A stretch of DNA of 13,041 nt from Silvimonas sp. JCM 19000 (lineage in GTDB: Bacteria > Pseudomonadota > Gammaproteobacteria > Burkholderiales > Chitinibacteraceae). The position numbers and the translations under genes were made by a program. Numbering within the stretch: the stretch's first letter is position 1; every line of letters starts with the position of its first letter. Below the pieces are notes generated by a model, which had not been told where the DNA came from, made no database searches, and saw only the letters and a program-made list of their open reading frames with translations. Positions 1 to 8,120 of this stretch are shown here, in pieces. The stretch is taken from assembly GCA_001313065.1 (NCBI GenBank), contig BBFD01000093.1, positions 1 to 13,041 of the forward strand, read 5' to 3'.

Positions 1-160
1 TTCGCTCGCCAGGGGGCCCGTAAGTCAAAAAACCGAAACGGACCGTCTGTTACTTCAATGGCTCAGCTGCCGCTCCGCGGAACTTCGGTCGGACGGAGCC
101 CCAAAAAAACGGGTCTCCTTCCCCTCCCTCGACAGGTAATGGCAGCTGTTGGCCAGGCTT
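1..160 (+). ncRNA. ssrS: Candidate 6S RNA (ssrS-like), 5' end cut by the window
   Basis: No protein is supported here, but the sequence can fold as a long rod. AGGGG and CCCGT (11-21) pair with ACGGG (109-113), CC (117-118) and CCCCT (121-125). GCTCCG (73-78) pairs with CGGAGC (94-99) to close an inner hairpin. Between these lie A-rich unpaired stretches (26-32 and 103-109) that could form the open central bubble typical of 6S RNA, which binds sigma70 RNA polymerase. Short segments recall E. coli 6S: TTCGC at 1-5 followed by a GGGCC element, GCTCCGCGG at 73-81, and GGCAGC at 141-146 near the expected 3' side. Their spacing (about 147 bases from TTCGC to the GGCAGC element) is close to the E. 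coli spacing. The outer closing stem would need bases left of position 1, so it cannot be tested here. The resemblance was recalled by eye and not aligned; another structured RNA or a leader is possible. Confidence 0.35.
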
Positions 161-647
161 GCTGCCTCGTTGCTGCGCAACATCGGGTGGGCGTGGTGGC
201 GACGGGTGACAGTGAATATCGGCATCGCGTGCTTCGCTCGCATCCCGCATGGCCACTGCCGTCTGATTTGTCACCGTTCCCGCCACGAGCCGCCAACGTC
301 TCATCGGGTGGTCGTGACCCACCATCCAATGCTATCGAGAAGTATATTGCGGCAGTCAATTCACAACGCGGTGAGCACAACTGGCCACTGCCCCGTATTG
401 CTCCGGCTTACTTCTCCCTACCGGTCCGGATGGTTAATGTCCGGATCGGGCAAGGGGGGGGGCGTGGCTGGGTTTTATTGAAAGTTGTCCTCCCGGCACG
501 GCCATCTGGTCCGCCTGCGGGAACCTGGTTGCGGCGTAGCCGTCTGCAAAAGAGTGTCCACTGCCGGTTGTAGCCCGTGTTGCCTTACCCTATGCTTCCC
601 GCAACGCTTCAATTCGTGCGCCCCGCCTTTAAAACCAAGCCTTTCCG
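161..647. other. Gene-free stretch with inverted repeats, upstream of slt
   Basis: Reading frames cross this stretch on both strands, but none gives a protein that looks like a known family, has a ribosome binding site, or shares the codon use of its neighbours. An imperfect long hairpin can form from 196 to 286: GTGGCG (196-201) with CGCCAC (281-286), GGTGAC (205-210) with GTCACC (270-275), and CAGTG (210-214) with CACTG (254-258) as an alternative inner pairing. A 15-base near-direct repeat starting CATCGGGTGG occurs at 181 and 303 with one mismatch. GGCCACTGCC occurs at 251 and 384. A run of nine G lies at 454-462. The stretch may hold the leader and promoter of slt, but no clear -35/-10 pair or Shine-Dalgarno was found before 648. 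Confidence 0.5.
421..449. other. Strong hairpin, 10-bp stem
   Basis: CCGGTCCGGA (421-430) pairs with TCCGGATCGG (440-449) over ten base pairs with one G-U, around a nine-base loop. It is not followed directly by a T run; the nearest T stretch is at 473-476, so it is not a standard intrinsic terminator. It could be part of a structured leader or a binding site with dyad symmetry. Confidence 0.4.
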
Positions 648-2634
648 ATGAAACAACTGAAACAACTGTCTCTGCTCGCCCTGCTTGTTCTTACTGCCGC
701 CACTGCCCATGCGCGCATCGATCTGACTGCCTTGCGTGATGCCGCGCGCAGTCGTGATGTGGTGGCGATCCAGCGTATGGCGGATGACGCGCGCGGTGAG
801 CCGCTGGAGATGTATCCGCGCTATTACCTGATCAGCACGCAGATCACGCAGATTTCGCCCGACGACGTTAACGCGTTCTTTGAGCGCTTTGACGGCTCGC
901 CGTTGGCGGATCGGCTGCGGCTGGAATGGTTGCGTGAGTTGGGCAAGCGCCAGGATTGGGCGCGGTTTTTTGCCGGAGTACAGCAAGCTGGAAGCGCCTG
1001 CGCTAGACCTGCAGTGTCTGGCGGCACAGGCGCAGATGGCGACGACGGGCAATGCCAATCTGCGCGCTTTGCGTGGGGCGTGGTTTAGCGATAAAGGGCA
1101 GCCGGATAGTTGCGCGCCGGTATTTGAGGCCATGTTTAACGCCGGGGTGCTGAATCAGGATGATGCCTGGGCACGCATCCGGCTGGCCCTGGCCGCCAAT
1201 CGACCGGCGTTTGCCACGCAACTGGCGCCGCGGGTGGGCTTCCCACCCGAGCTGACCGGGCGCAATCTTGGACTGGCGGCCAACCAGCCGGCCAAGGTGT
1301 TGCCCAGGCTTGGCCTTGGCAGCCGTGCCGGGCGCGAAGTGGCTTTGTTTATTGTTAACCGCACCGCGCGCACTGATCCCGAGCGCGGGGCGGCTTTATT
1401 AGCGAGTCTGACTGGCCTGCCGCAGGCGGATGCGCGGTATGAGTGGCAGCAGATCGCTGTCATCGCGGCGCGCAAGCAACATCCACAGGCCAGCGCCTGG
1501 TTTGATAAAGGCGGGCTGGACGGGCTGGATGCCACCGGGCGCGCATGGTCGGTACGGGCCGCGTTACGGGCTGACGATGTACGCAGCGTGCTCGATCGCA
1601 TCAACGCCATGCCGCCGGAACAAGCCGATGACAGTGCCTGGGTGTACTGGAAAGCCGAGGCGCTCAAGCGCTTGAACCGGCCGACCGAAGCCGCACCGCT
1701 GCTGGCGAAGTTGAGCGCTGGCGACGATTTTTATGCCTTGCTGGCTCGAGAAGAAGCGGGCCCGACGCTGGAAGCGGATCCAGCACCGTATCGCCCGACC
1801 GAGGACGATATCCGCAACGTCAATGACCGCGCCGGCGTGCAGCGCGCTCTGGCCTTGTTTGAGCAGAACTGGCGGCTGGAAGGCATCCGCGAGTGGAACG
1901 CCGCCATGCGGCCGCTGACCGCGCAACAACTGGTGGCGGCGGCCACGCTGGCGGATCGCAAGCGTTTGTATGATCGCTCCATCTACGCAGCCGAACGCGC
2001 CAGAACGCTGGCTCCGCTGGGCATGAAATACCCCACCCCGTATCGCAGCGCCATCGAACGCGAAGCACGCCAGCAAGGGCTGGATCCGGCCTGGGTATAC
2101 GCTGATTCGTCAGGAGAGCCGCTTTGTGGCGGATATCCGCTCGCCGGTGGGCGCCACCGGTTTGATGCAACTGATGCCGTCTACCGCGCAATGGGTGGCG
2201 CGCAAGAACGGACAGAAAAAAGCTGGATGTGTCGACGCTGACCGATGCCGACACCAATGTCGCGATGGGCGCCTTTTATTTGCGCTATATCACCGACCGC
2301 TTGAGCGGTCAGGCCATCCTGGCGACGGCCGGTTACAACGCCGGGCCGGGGCGCGCCAAGGCGTGGCAAGAAGATCGCCAACTTGATCCGGTTATCTATA
2401 TTGAAACCATTCCGTTTGATGAAACGCGCGATTACGTGAAAAAAGGTGATGACCAACGCCCAGTATTACGGCGCCACCTTTGGCATATCCACGTCCTTCC
2501 ATCAACGTTTGCAGCCGGTGCCGTCAAAGAACGCCGTACCGCCAGTCAGCCCCGATGTGCCAGCCGCCGATGAGGCGACCGACAACGGCGCGGATCAGCC
2601 GGCCAGTGCGGCGGAGCCTGCTGCCAACCAGTAA
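648..2634 (+). CDS. slt: Soluble lytic murein transglycosylase (Slt70-like), frameshifted
   Basis: A periplasmic enzyme that cleaves the MurNAc-GlcNAc bond of peptidoglycan to leave 1,6-anhydro-MurNAc ends. It starts with a clear signal peptide (MKQLKQLSLLALLVLTAATA, cleavage after AHA at about residue 22). A long alpha-helical superhelical (U/L-type) region follows, then a C-terminal SLT domain with a RQESRF motif whose Glu (codon 2114-2116, about residue 490) is the expected catalytic acid. The family motifs SPVGATGLMQLMPSTA and AGYNAGPGRAKAW follow. The reading frame is broken four times: one extra T in 966-971, two bases lost at about 2101 (GGCC read as GC), one extra A in 2216-2221 and one extra A in 2439-2444. 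Corrected, it gives about 661 residues against 645 in E. coli Slt. There is no obvious Shine-Dalgarno before 648; the start is chosen from the signal peptide. The next gene follows after 45 bases on the same strand. Confidence 0.93.
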
Positions 2635-2679
2635 GGCCGCTGCGGTCGGGGCGGCTGCCGATGAGGTCAGTAGCGCAGC

Positions 2680-3647
2680 ATGAGTGCATCCAGTCAGCGT
2701 TCTCCGGTGTTGATGCTGGGCGGCAGCGGCTTTGTCGGCGGCTATCTGGCCGCGCAACTTTGCCGCGCCGGTTATCGCGTGGTGGTGCCCACGCGTGACC
2801 GCGAACGCATGCGCGGCCGCTTGCTCACCTTGCCCAATGTGACGCTGGTGCAGGCCGATATTCATGATCGCAGCGTGCTGCCGCAACTCATCCTCGGCAG
2901 CAGCGCCGTCATCAATCTGATCGGCATCCTGCAAGGCACGCCGCGCGCGTTTGAGCGTAACCATTACGAACTGACTTGCGATGTGCTCGAAGCCTGCCGC
3001 GCCACCGGCGTGCAACGCTATCTACATATGAGCGCGCTGGGGGCGGCGGCGGATGGCCCATCGCACTATCTGCGCAGCAAAGGTCGTGCTGAAGACACCG
3101 TGCGCGCCAGCCATGAACAATGGACCATCTTTCGGCCTTCGGTGATTTTTTTGGCGAAGGCGACCGGTTTTTTGACCTTGTTTGCTGAACTGCAACGGCG
3201 GTTTCCGGTAATGCCGCTGGCGCGGGCCGATGCCCGCTTCCAGCCGGTGTGGGTCAAAGATGTGGCGGCCGCCTTTGTGCAGGCGCTGCTGGATCCCGCT
3301 TATATCGGCAAGACCATCGATCTGGCCGGGCCGCGCGTGTATACGCTGGCCGAGATCGTCCGCTATGTGGGCGTGATCAGCGGCAATCCACGCCCGGTGT
3401 GGGCCTTGCCGGATTGGGCCGGGCGCCTGCAGGCCAGCTTGTTGGGCATGCTGCCGGGCAAGCCGATGAGCTGGATAATTTTGATTCGATGACGCTGGAT
3501 AACATCAGCGAGCAGCCGTTTCCGCGTTTAAGCGGCCAGCCCGCTTCCGCGATGGAGGCGATTGCGCCGACTTATCTGTCGCTGGCTGCCAACCGGGGCC
3601 GCTTTGCCGGGCATCGCGCACGGGCGCGCCGCAACTTGTCCTCGTAA
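2680..3647 (+). CDS. NDUFA9-like atypical SDR (NAD(P)-binding), frameshifted
   Basis: A member of the atypical/extended short-chain dehydrogenase group commonly annotated as complex I NDUFA9 subunit family. In mitochondria NDUFA9 is an accessory complex I subunit that binds NADPH; the bacterial role is uncertain. Seen: a Rossmann start with GGSGFVGG (residues 14-21), an SALGA stretch, a YLRSK sequence matching the YxxxK catalytic pattern, and ARFQPVWVKDVA, typical of this family. The frame shows three defects. A T run at 3146-3152 is two too long and an extra T near 3178 restores the frame, so the short segment between is mistranslated (expected VIFGEGDRFFDLF). One G is missing at 3473-3474, which hides the last ~55 residues. 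Corrected length is about 321 residues. It follows slt closely and may be co-transcribed, though no strong Shine-Dalgarno is seen. Confidence 0.87.
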
Positions 3648-3723
3648 TCCGGCAAGCGCACTATCGCGTTTGTCCGCCTTTCAGCTTTCTTTCTAATTGC
3701 TGCTTATCTGGAGTGCCCCGCCC

Positions 3724-4035
3724 ATGTCGCAAATTCTGCTAGGCAATATCCCGCCCGAAGTGTCCGTGGACGATATCCGTATCCTGCTCAGTGATCTGGG
3801 GGTGCCGGGCCTGGGCGAAATCACGCTGGCTGAGGGTTTGAGCGATAAGCTGGCCGCGCTGATCACGCTTGATCTGGGCGATACCGAGGCGGCCGCTGTG
3901 TCGGAGCAACTCAATGGCCATTTGTGGCACGAACGGATGTTGAGCTGCGCGCACACCAATCTGGCTGGGTCAGTAAGCCCATACGCCGATTATGATTTTT
4001 CGATTTTGATAAAAGCACGCAGGACCAAACGATGA
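3724..4035 (+). CDS. Small RRM-like putative RNA-binding protein
   Basis: A 103-residue protein that reads like one RNA-recognition-motif fold. ILLGNIPPEV near the N-terminus fits beta1/RNP2, SVDDIRILLSDLG fits helix 1, AALITLDL fits beta3 (a weak, aromatic-poor RNP1), and AAAVSEQLNGHLWHERMLSCA fits helix 2 and beta4. Bacterial single-RRM proteins of this size usually bind RNA, but no partner or target can be named from sequence. Start 3724 is preferred because GGAG lies at 3710-3713; an upstream in-frame TTG at 3697 lacks such a site. Its stop overlaps the ldhA start as ATGA (4032-4035), indicating translational coupling. The last ~20 residues (SVSPYADYDFSILIKARRTKR) look less domain-like, and an unnoticed indel there cannot be excluded. 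Confidence 0.68.
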   Translation: MSQILLGNIPPEVSVDDIRILLSDLGVPGLGEITLAEGLSDKLAALITLDLGDTEAAAVSEQLNGHLWHERMLSCAHTNLAGSVSPYADYDFSILIKARRTKR

Positions 4036-5038
4036 CGATACGTATCGCGGTATTCGACAGCAAACGCTACGACCGGGCCGGGCTGGATAGCGCCAACCAG
4101 CGCTACGGCTACGAACTGACTTATTTTGAAGACCGGCTGAACCGCCACACCACGCCGTTGGTGGCGGGCTTTGATGTGGTGTGCCCGTTTGTTAATGACA
4201 AGCTCGACCGTGCCGTTATCACCGAGCTCAAGCACCAGGCGTCAAGCTGATTGCCTTGCGTTGCGCCGGCTTTAATGGCGTGGATATCGCCGCGGCCGAA
4301 GAAATGGGCATCCCGGTCACACGCGTGCCGGCGTATTCACCCGAAGCAGTGGCCGAGCACGTGTTTGCGCTGTTGCTGACGCTGGTGCGCAAAACCCATC
4401 GCGCCTATCAACGCATACGCGAAGGCAATTTTTCGCTGGATGGCCTGGTGGGCTTTAACCTGCATGGCCGCACCTTTGGCGTGATCGGTGCGGGCAAGAT
4501 CGGCGTGGCAGCGATGAATATCGCCAAAGGCTTCGGCTGCCGCGTGCTGGCCTATGACAACAATGCCTCGCCGGAGCGCGCTGCCGAGCTTGGTTGCGAA
4601 TTTGTCGATCTGCCCACCTTGCTGGCGCAATCCGACATCGTGTCTTTGCACGCGCCGCTGACGCCGACCACGCAGCATATGATCAACGCCGAAACGCTGG
4701 CGCAGATGAAGCATGGCTCGGTCATCATCAACACCAGTCGCGGTGGGCTGATTGATACCAAAGCGCTGTTGCGCGCGCTCAAGACCGGCAAATTGTTTGG
4801 TGTGGGGCTGGATGTGTACGAGTACGAAGAAGGCGTGTTCTTTGAGGATTTGTCGCATGAGGCGCTCAAGGACGACATGCTGGCGCGGCTCACCACCTTT
4901 CCAAACGTGATGATCACCTCGCACCAGGGCTTTTTGACCGAAGAAGCGCTTACCGCCATTGCCGAGACCGTATTGGCCAATGTCACGGCATTCCATAATG
5001 GACAGCCTTTGGTGAATGTCGTAAAACCCGGGGCATGA
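4032..5038 (+). CDS. ldhA: D-lactate dehydrogenase, NAD-dependent, fermentative; one frameshift
   Basis: A cytosolic D-2-hydroxyacid dehydrogenase of the LdhA type, expected to reduce pyruvate to D-lactate with NADH. Visible motifs: the N-terminal substrate domain (MTIRIAVFDSKRYD), LRCAGFNGVD, the NAD-binding GAGKIG motif, the active-site Arg in NTSRGGLID, DVYEYEEG with the conserved Glu, and the catalytic His in SHQGFLTEEAL. FFEDLSHE is typical of LdhA and unlike glycerate or phosphoglycerate dehydrogenases. One G is missing at about 4238-4239, splitting the gene after ELKHQ; corrected length is about 335 residues (E. coli LdhA: 329). An AGGA at 4021-4024 serves as ribosome binding site. The gene overlaps the RRM-like gene upstream (ATGA) and the kinase gene downstream (ATGA at 5035-5038), so the three are likely one operon. 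Confidence 0.93.
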
Positions 5039-7268
5039 GCCTCCCCACCGATTTGCACGCTGGCTGCCGCTGATACCGGGTCTGCTGGCCGGCGTGTTTA
5101 CCCTTGCCTTTGCGGCCTATCTGTTGCAATCGCGCGACGAGGCCAGCAGCCAACGCGCCGCATTGCTGGAGCAGGATCTGCTCTGGCAAAAGCAGGCTAT
5201 CGAGCAGCAGATTACTTTTGATCTGCAGTCGTTGTCGGGCCTGGCGGCCACGCTGAATGTCACGGATCTCAATTCGCCGGTGTTCCAGGCCCGCGTGCTG
5301 TCACTGATCCAGACCAGCCCGGAAATCAGCAGTCTCTCAATCCAGGATGGCCACGGCGAGGTGATCTGGCATACCTCACAATCGGCGTGGGCGGTGCCGT
5401 ATGAGGGGCAGGGCGGTTGGAGCGATGTCACCTTGTCGCACGGCGAACCCAAGGTGACCTACGCGGTAGCCACACCCGACCACCGCCGCTTTATCGTGGC
5501 CAGCATCGCGCTCGATACGCTGTTGCAACAGCAAGTGCCATGGTGGATTGCGCAGCGCTACCAGGTGTCTTTGCTCGACCATGACAACCATCCGGTGACG
5601 TCCAAATTCCAGCGCCAGCTGGATACCTCGGGCATCAGCCACACCATCTTGCTGACCGCGCCGCCGCTGGGCATGCAGCTCAAGGCGGATTTGTATGCGA
5701 CCTCGCTGTCTGCCACCGGCGACATTCTGCCCGCCTTGCTGTTGATTCTGGCTGTGTCGATGCTGGCGTCTACCGCCGCGCTCAGCCGCATGATGCGGGT
5801 GCGGGCCGAGGCGGAGGTCAGGTTGAAGGCCGAAGTGGCGTTCCGGCATGCGGTCGATGCGTCGCTGAGCTCGGGCATGATTGCCTATGACCGCTACGGG
5901 CGCATCATCTATGCCAATCGCGCGTTCTGCGAAATGGTCGGTTATTCGTCAGAAGAAATGCGCGACTTCAAAGCGCCGATGCCGTATTGGCCGCCGGAAG
6001 AATTCGAGCGTTGCCAGGCCACCTATGAGCCATCATTGCCGGCCACATCGAGCCGGGCGGTTTTATGGTGCGATTGATGCGGCGTAGCGGCGAGCGCTTT
6101 GATGTGCGGATCAATGCCTCGCGCCTGGTCGACGGCGATGGTCGCCATATCGGCTGGATGGGGTCGCTGCACGACGTCACCGAAATCCGCCGCGAGCGCG
6201 AAGCGTTGCAAGCCTCGCATGAGCGCTTTGTGGCGGTGCTGAACGGGCTGGATGCGGCGGTGGCGGTCTCGGATGCCGAGACGGGCGAATTGCTGATGTC
6301 CAATCTGCAATTTGATCGCGCCTTCCAGTTGCCCGATCTACGCGGCCGCTGCTGTATTTTGCCGTTTGTGACGCGCCGCGCCGAACCGCCCGTGGATGCA
6401 GAGTGGTACGACGGGTTTCGCGATCGCTGGTATCAGATCAAGAGTCGGCAAAGTACCTGGGTGGATGGCTCGGCGGTATGGCTGGAAATTGCCACCGATG
6501 CCACCGCGCTCAAATCGGCCAGTGAACGGGAACGCCAGCAAAACGAGGCGCTGCAACAAACCGCGCGCCTGATCAGCATGGGCGAAATGGCATCCAGCCT
6601 GGCGCATGAGCTGAATCAGCCGCTGGGGCGATTGCCAGTTATGTGTCGGGTTGCCGCAACGTGCTGTCCAGTGCCACGCCAAATCTGGGCCAACTGGGCC
6701 AGGCGCTGGACAAGATGGGCGAGCAGGCCAAACGCGCCGGCCACATCATTCGTGGCATCCGCGAATTTGTGCAGCGGCGCGCACCGCGGCGCCAGCGTTG
6801 CGATATCAATACCTTGCTGGATACGGTGCTCGGCTTGCTGGGCCACGAAATCGTGCGACGCATGGTGGATGTGTCCATTCTGCAAAGCGAAGGCATGCCG
6901 CCGATATTTGCCGATGCGGTCATGCTGGAGCAGGTCTTGTTCAACCTGATCAAAAAACGCGATGGAAGCGATGGACCATGTGCCGCCCGCGCAACGCATC
7001 CTGGCGATCAATCTGACGCGGGAGGCCGATATGCTACGCGTGGTGATTGCCGACCGCGGCGTGGGCATTGCGCCCGAACAACAAGAGCAATTGTTCAAGC
7101 CGTTTTACACCACCAAAGACACCGGCATGGGCATCGGCCTGAATATCTGCCGCTCGATTATCGAACACCATCATGGCCGTATGGGCGTTGAAGCAATCCC
7201 GCGGCGGCACGCGGTTTTACTTTACCTTGCCGTTTTCCAGCGCCGAAGAAGTGGCGCTGGAACCGTAA
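5035..7268 (+). CDS. Membrane PAS-domain sensor histidine kinase (DctS/FixL-like), frameshifted
   Basis: A probable inner-membrane sensor that autophosphorylates on His and passes phosphate to the regulator encoded next. After restoring a missing C at 5043-5046 the N-terminus reads MSLPHRFARWLPLIPGLLAG, giving a first membrane helix (about 10-31). A periplasmic domain of ~195 residues, possibly Cache-like, follows. A second helix (about 228-250) precedes a PAS/PAC unit (about 270-388), a second PAS-like region, and HisKA with SLAHELNQPL (His about 525). HATPase boxes follow: NAMEAM, DRGVGI, FKPFYTTK and GMGIGLN. Other defects: one G lost at 6029, one G lost in 6625-6628, one extra A in 6952-6957, and one extra A (or two lost G/C) near 7195-7204. 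Corrected length is 744 residues. The domain order resembles DctS-type kinases that sense C4-dicarboxylates, but no transporter gene is adjacent, so the ligand is unknown. Its start overlaps the ldhA stop. Confidence 0.88.
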
Positions 7269-7409
7269 TCAAGCCACGGCATGTCTGGCGCGCGGTGGTA
7301 TGGGTAAAGGCCTGAACTATCGGGAATGCCACAAAAGCGTTATAAAGGCTGCCGGAATGACCGGCCTCGGCCGCCACAACAGCAAACCGCATTGAGGGAG
7401 CGCATCACC
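7269..7409 (+). promoter_or_regulatory. Spacer between kinase and regulator; possible promoter/leader
   Basis: A 141-base gap separates two genes that are often tightly linked. It contains TATAAA at 7341-7346, which could be a -10 element, but no convincing -35 at the right distance. A perfect 5-bp hairpin, GCCGG (7351-7355) with CCGGC (7361-7365), lies before the regulator. The regulator has its own Shine-Dalgarno, GGGAG at 7396-7400. An independent promoter for the regulator is possible but weakly supported. Confidence 0.2.
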
Positions 7410-8045
7410 ATGAAAGCCAACAACTTCGGCCGCATTGCGATCGTCGATGACGACGACGCGTTGCGCGACGCGCTGGCCTGGCTGTTTTCTACGCGCGATC
7501 ACGAAGTCCAGGCCTTTGCCTCGGCCGAACTGTTTCTGGCTGATTACGCGCCAGAACGCTTTAGCTGCCTGATCCTTGATGTGCGGATGCCCGGCATGAG
7601 CGGCACCGAACTGTTTGAACGGCTGAAAGAATACGCATACACGCCGCCGGTGGTGTTTTTGACCGGGCACGGGGATGTACCGATGGCGGTGGCCGCGCTC
7701 AAAGGGGGCGCCGCCGACTTTATCGAGAAGCCGTTTAGCGATAACGAAATCGTCGATCTGGTGGAGAACTGCCTGCGTGCCGACACCGCGCGGCGCAACC
7801 AGTGGCAAGCTCGCCACGCGGTGGAAATCCGCTTGTCCACGCTCACGCCGCGTGAGCGCGAAGTGATGAAGCTGATTCTGACCGGGCGTTTGAACAAACA
7901 GATTGCCGATGACTTGTCGATCAGCATGAAAACCGTCGAGGTGCATCGCGCGCGCATTCTGGAAAAAAATGCACGTCAAAACCGCGATGGAACTGGCCGC
8001 CTTGCTGCGCGATGCCAGATCGATACCAATAATCCGACTGAGTAA
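7410..8045 (+). CDS. FixJ/DctR-family response regulator (REC + LuxR-type HTH)
   Basis: A two-component DNA-binding regulator, presumably the partner of the upstream kinase. The receiver domain shows the acidic pocket IVDDDD (13-16), phospho-acceptor Asp57 in LILDVRMPGMSG, Thr85 in FLTGHGD, and Lys107 in FIEKPF. A LuxR/FixJ-type helix-turn-helix follows: LTPREREVMKLILTGRLNKQIADDLSISMKTVEVHRARI (about 145-183). The start at 7410 has GGGAG nine bases upstream. An A run at 7963-7969 is one base too long: the family expects ILEKMHVKTAMELAALLRDA, and the raw frame instead reads ILEKNARQNRD. Total length stays divisible by three, so a compensating G loss near 8022 is likely; the end then reads about RDARSDTNNPTE at 211 residues. 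Family members such as FixJ, DctR and TtrR activate genes for respiration or organic acid use; the target here is not known. Confidence 0.9.
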   Translation: MKANNFGRIAIVDDDDALRDALAWLFSTRDHEVQAFASAELFLADYAPERFSCLILDVRMPGMSGTELFERLKEYAYTPPVVFLTGHGDVPMAVAALKGGAADFIEKPFSDNEIVDLVENCLRADTARRNQWQARHAVEIRLSTLTPREREVMKLILTGRLNKQIADDLSISMKTVEVHRARILEKNARQNRDGTGRLAARCQIDTNNPTE

Positions 8046-8073
8046 GTGTTTTCGCCTCTTATTGATTTGCCGT

Positions 8074-8106
8074 CGCCCGCGCCCTGTGCCCGGGCGGCGC
8101 CGTTTT
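8074..8106 (+). terminator. Weak candidate terminator after the response regulator
   Basis: CGCCCG (8074-8079) can pair with CGGGCG (8091-8096); alternatively GCGCC (8079-8083) pairs with GGCGC (8096-8100). TTTT follows at 8103-8106. The GC-rich stem and short T tract fit an intrinsic terminator, but the T tract is short and the two pairings compete. Confidence 0.3.
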
Positions 8107-8120
8107 AAAAGCCTGCTGCC

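Noticed and set aside
247..262. Cobalamin riboswitch suggested by GCCACTG
   Set aside because: The B12 box and the CCGCAACTG-type core are missing, and the word recurs without the other elements.
58..573. A 171-codon open frame on the + strand
   Set aside because: Its translation has no family motif, no ribosome binding site and odd composition, and its first half overlaps the rod-shaped RNA candidate; equally long frames exist on the other strand here.
2216..2445. Programmed -1 frameshifting at AAAAAAG sites in slt
   Set aside because: A6G is a known slippery sequence and occurs at both sites, but the same gene also needs fixes at 966-971 and 2101, and eight other genes show the same kind of damage, so sequencing error explains all cases together.
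4337..4996. A 219-codon frame antisense to ldhA
   Set aside because: It mirrors the ldhA coding region and has no recognisable protein features.
5035..8045. Naming the two-component pair dctS/dctR outright
   Set aside because: Domain order fits, but FixL/FixJ, TtrS/TtrR and others look similar and no dicarboxylate transporter is adjacent.
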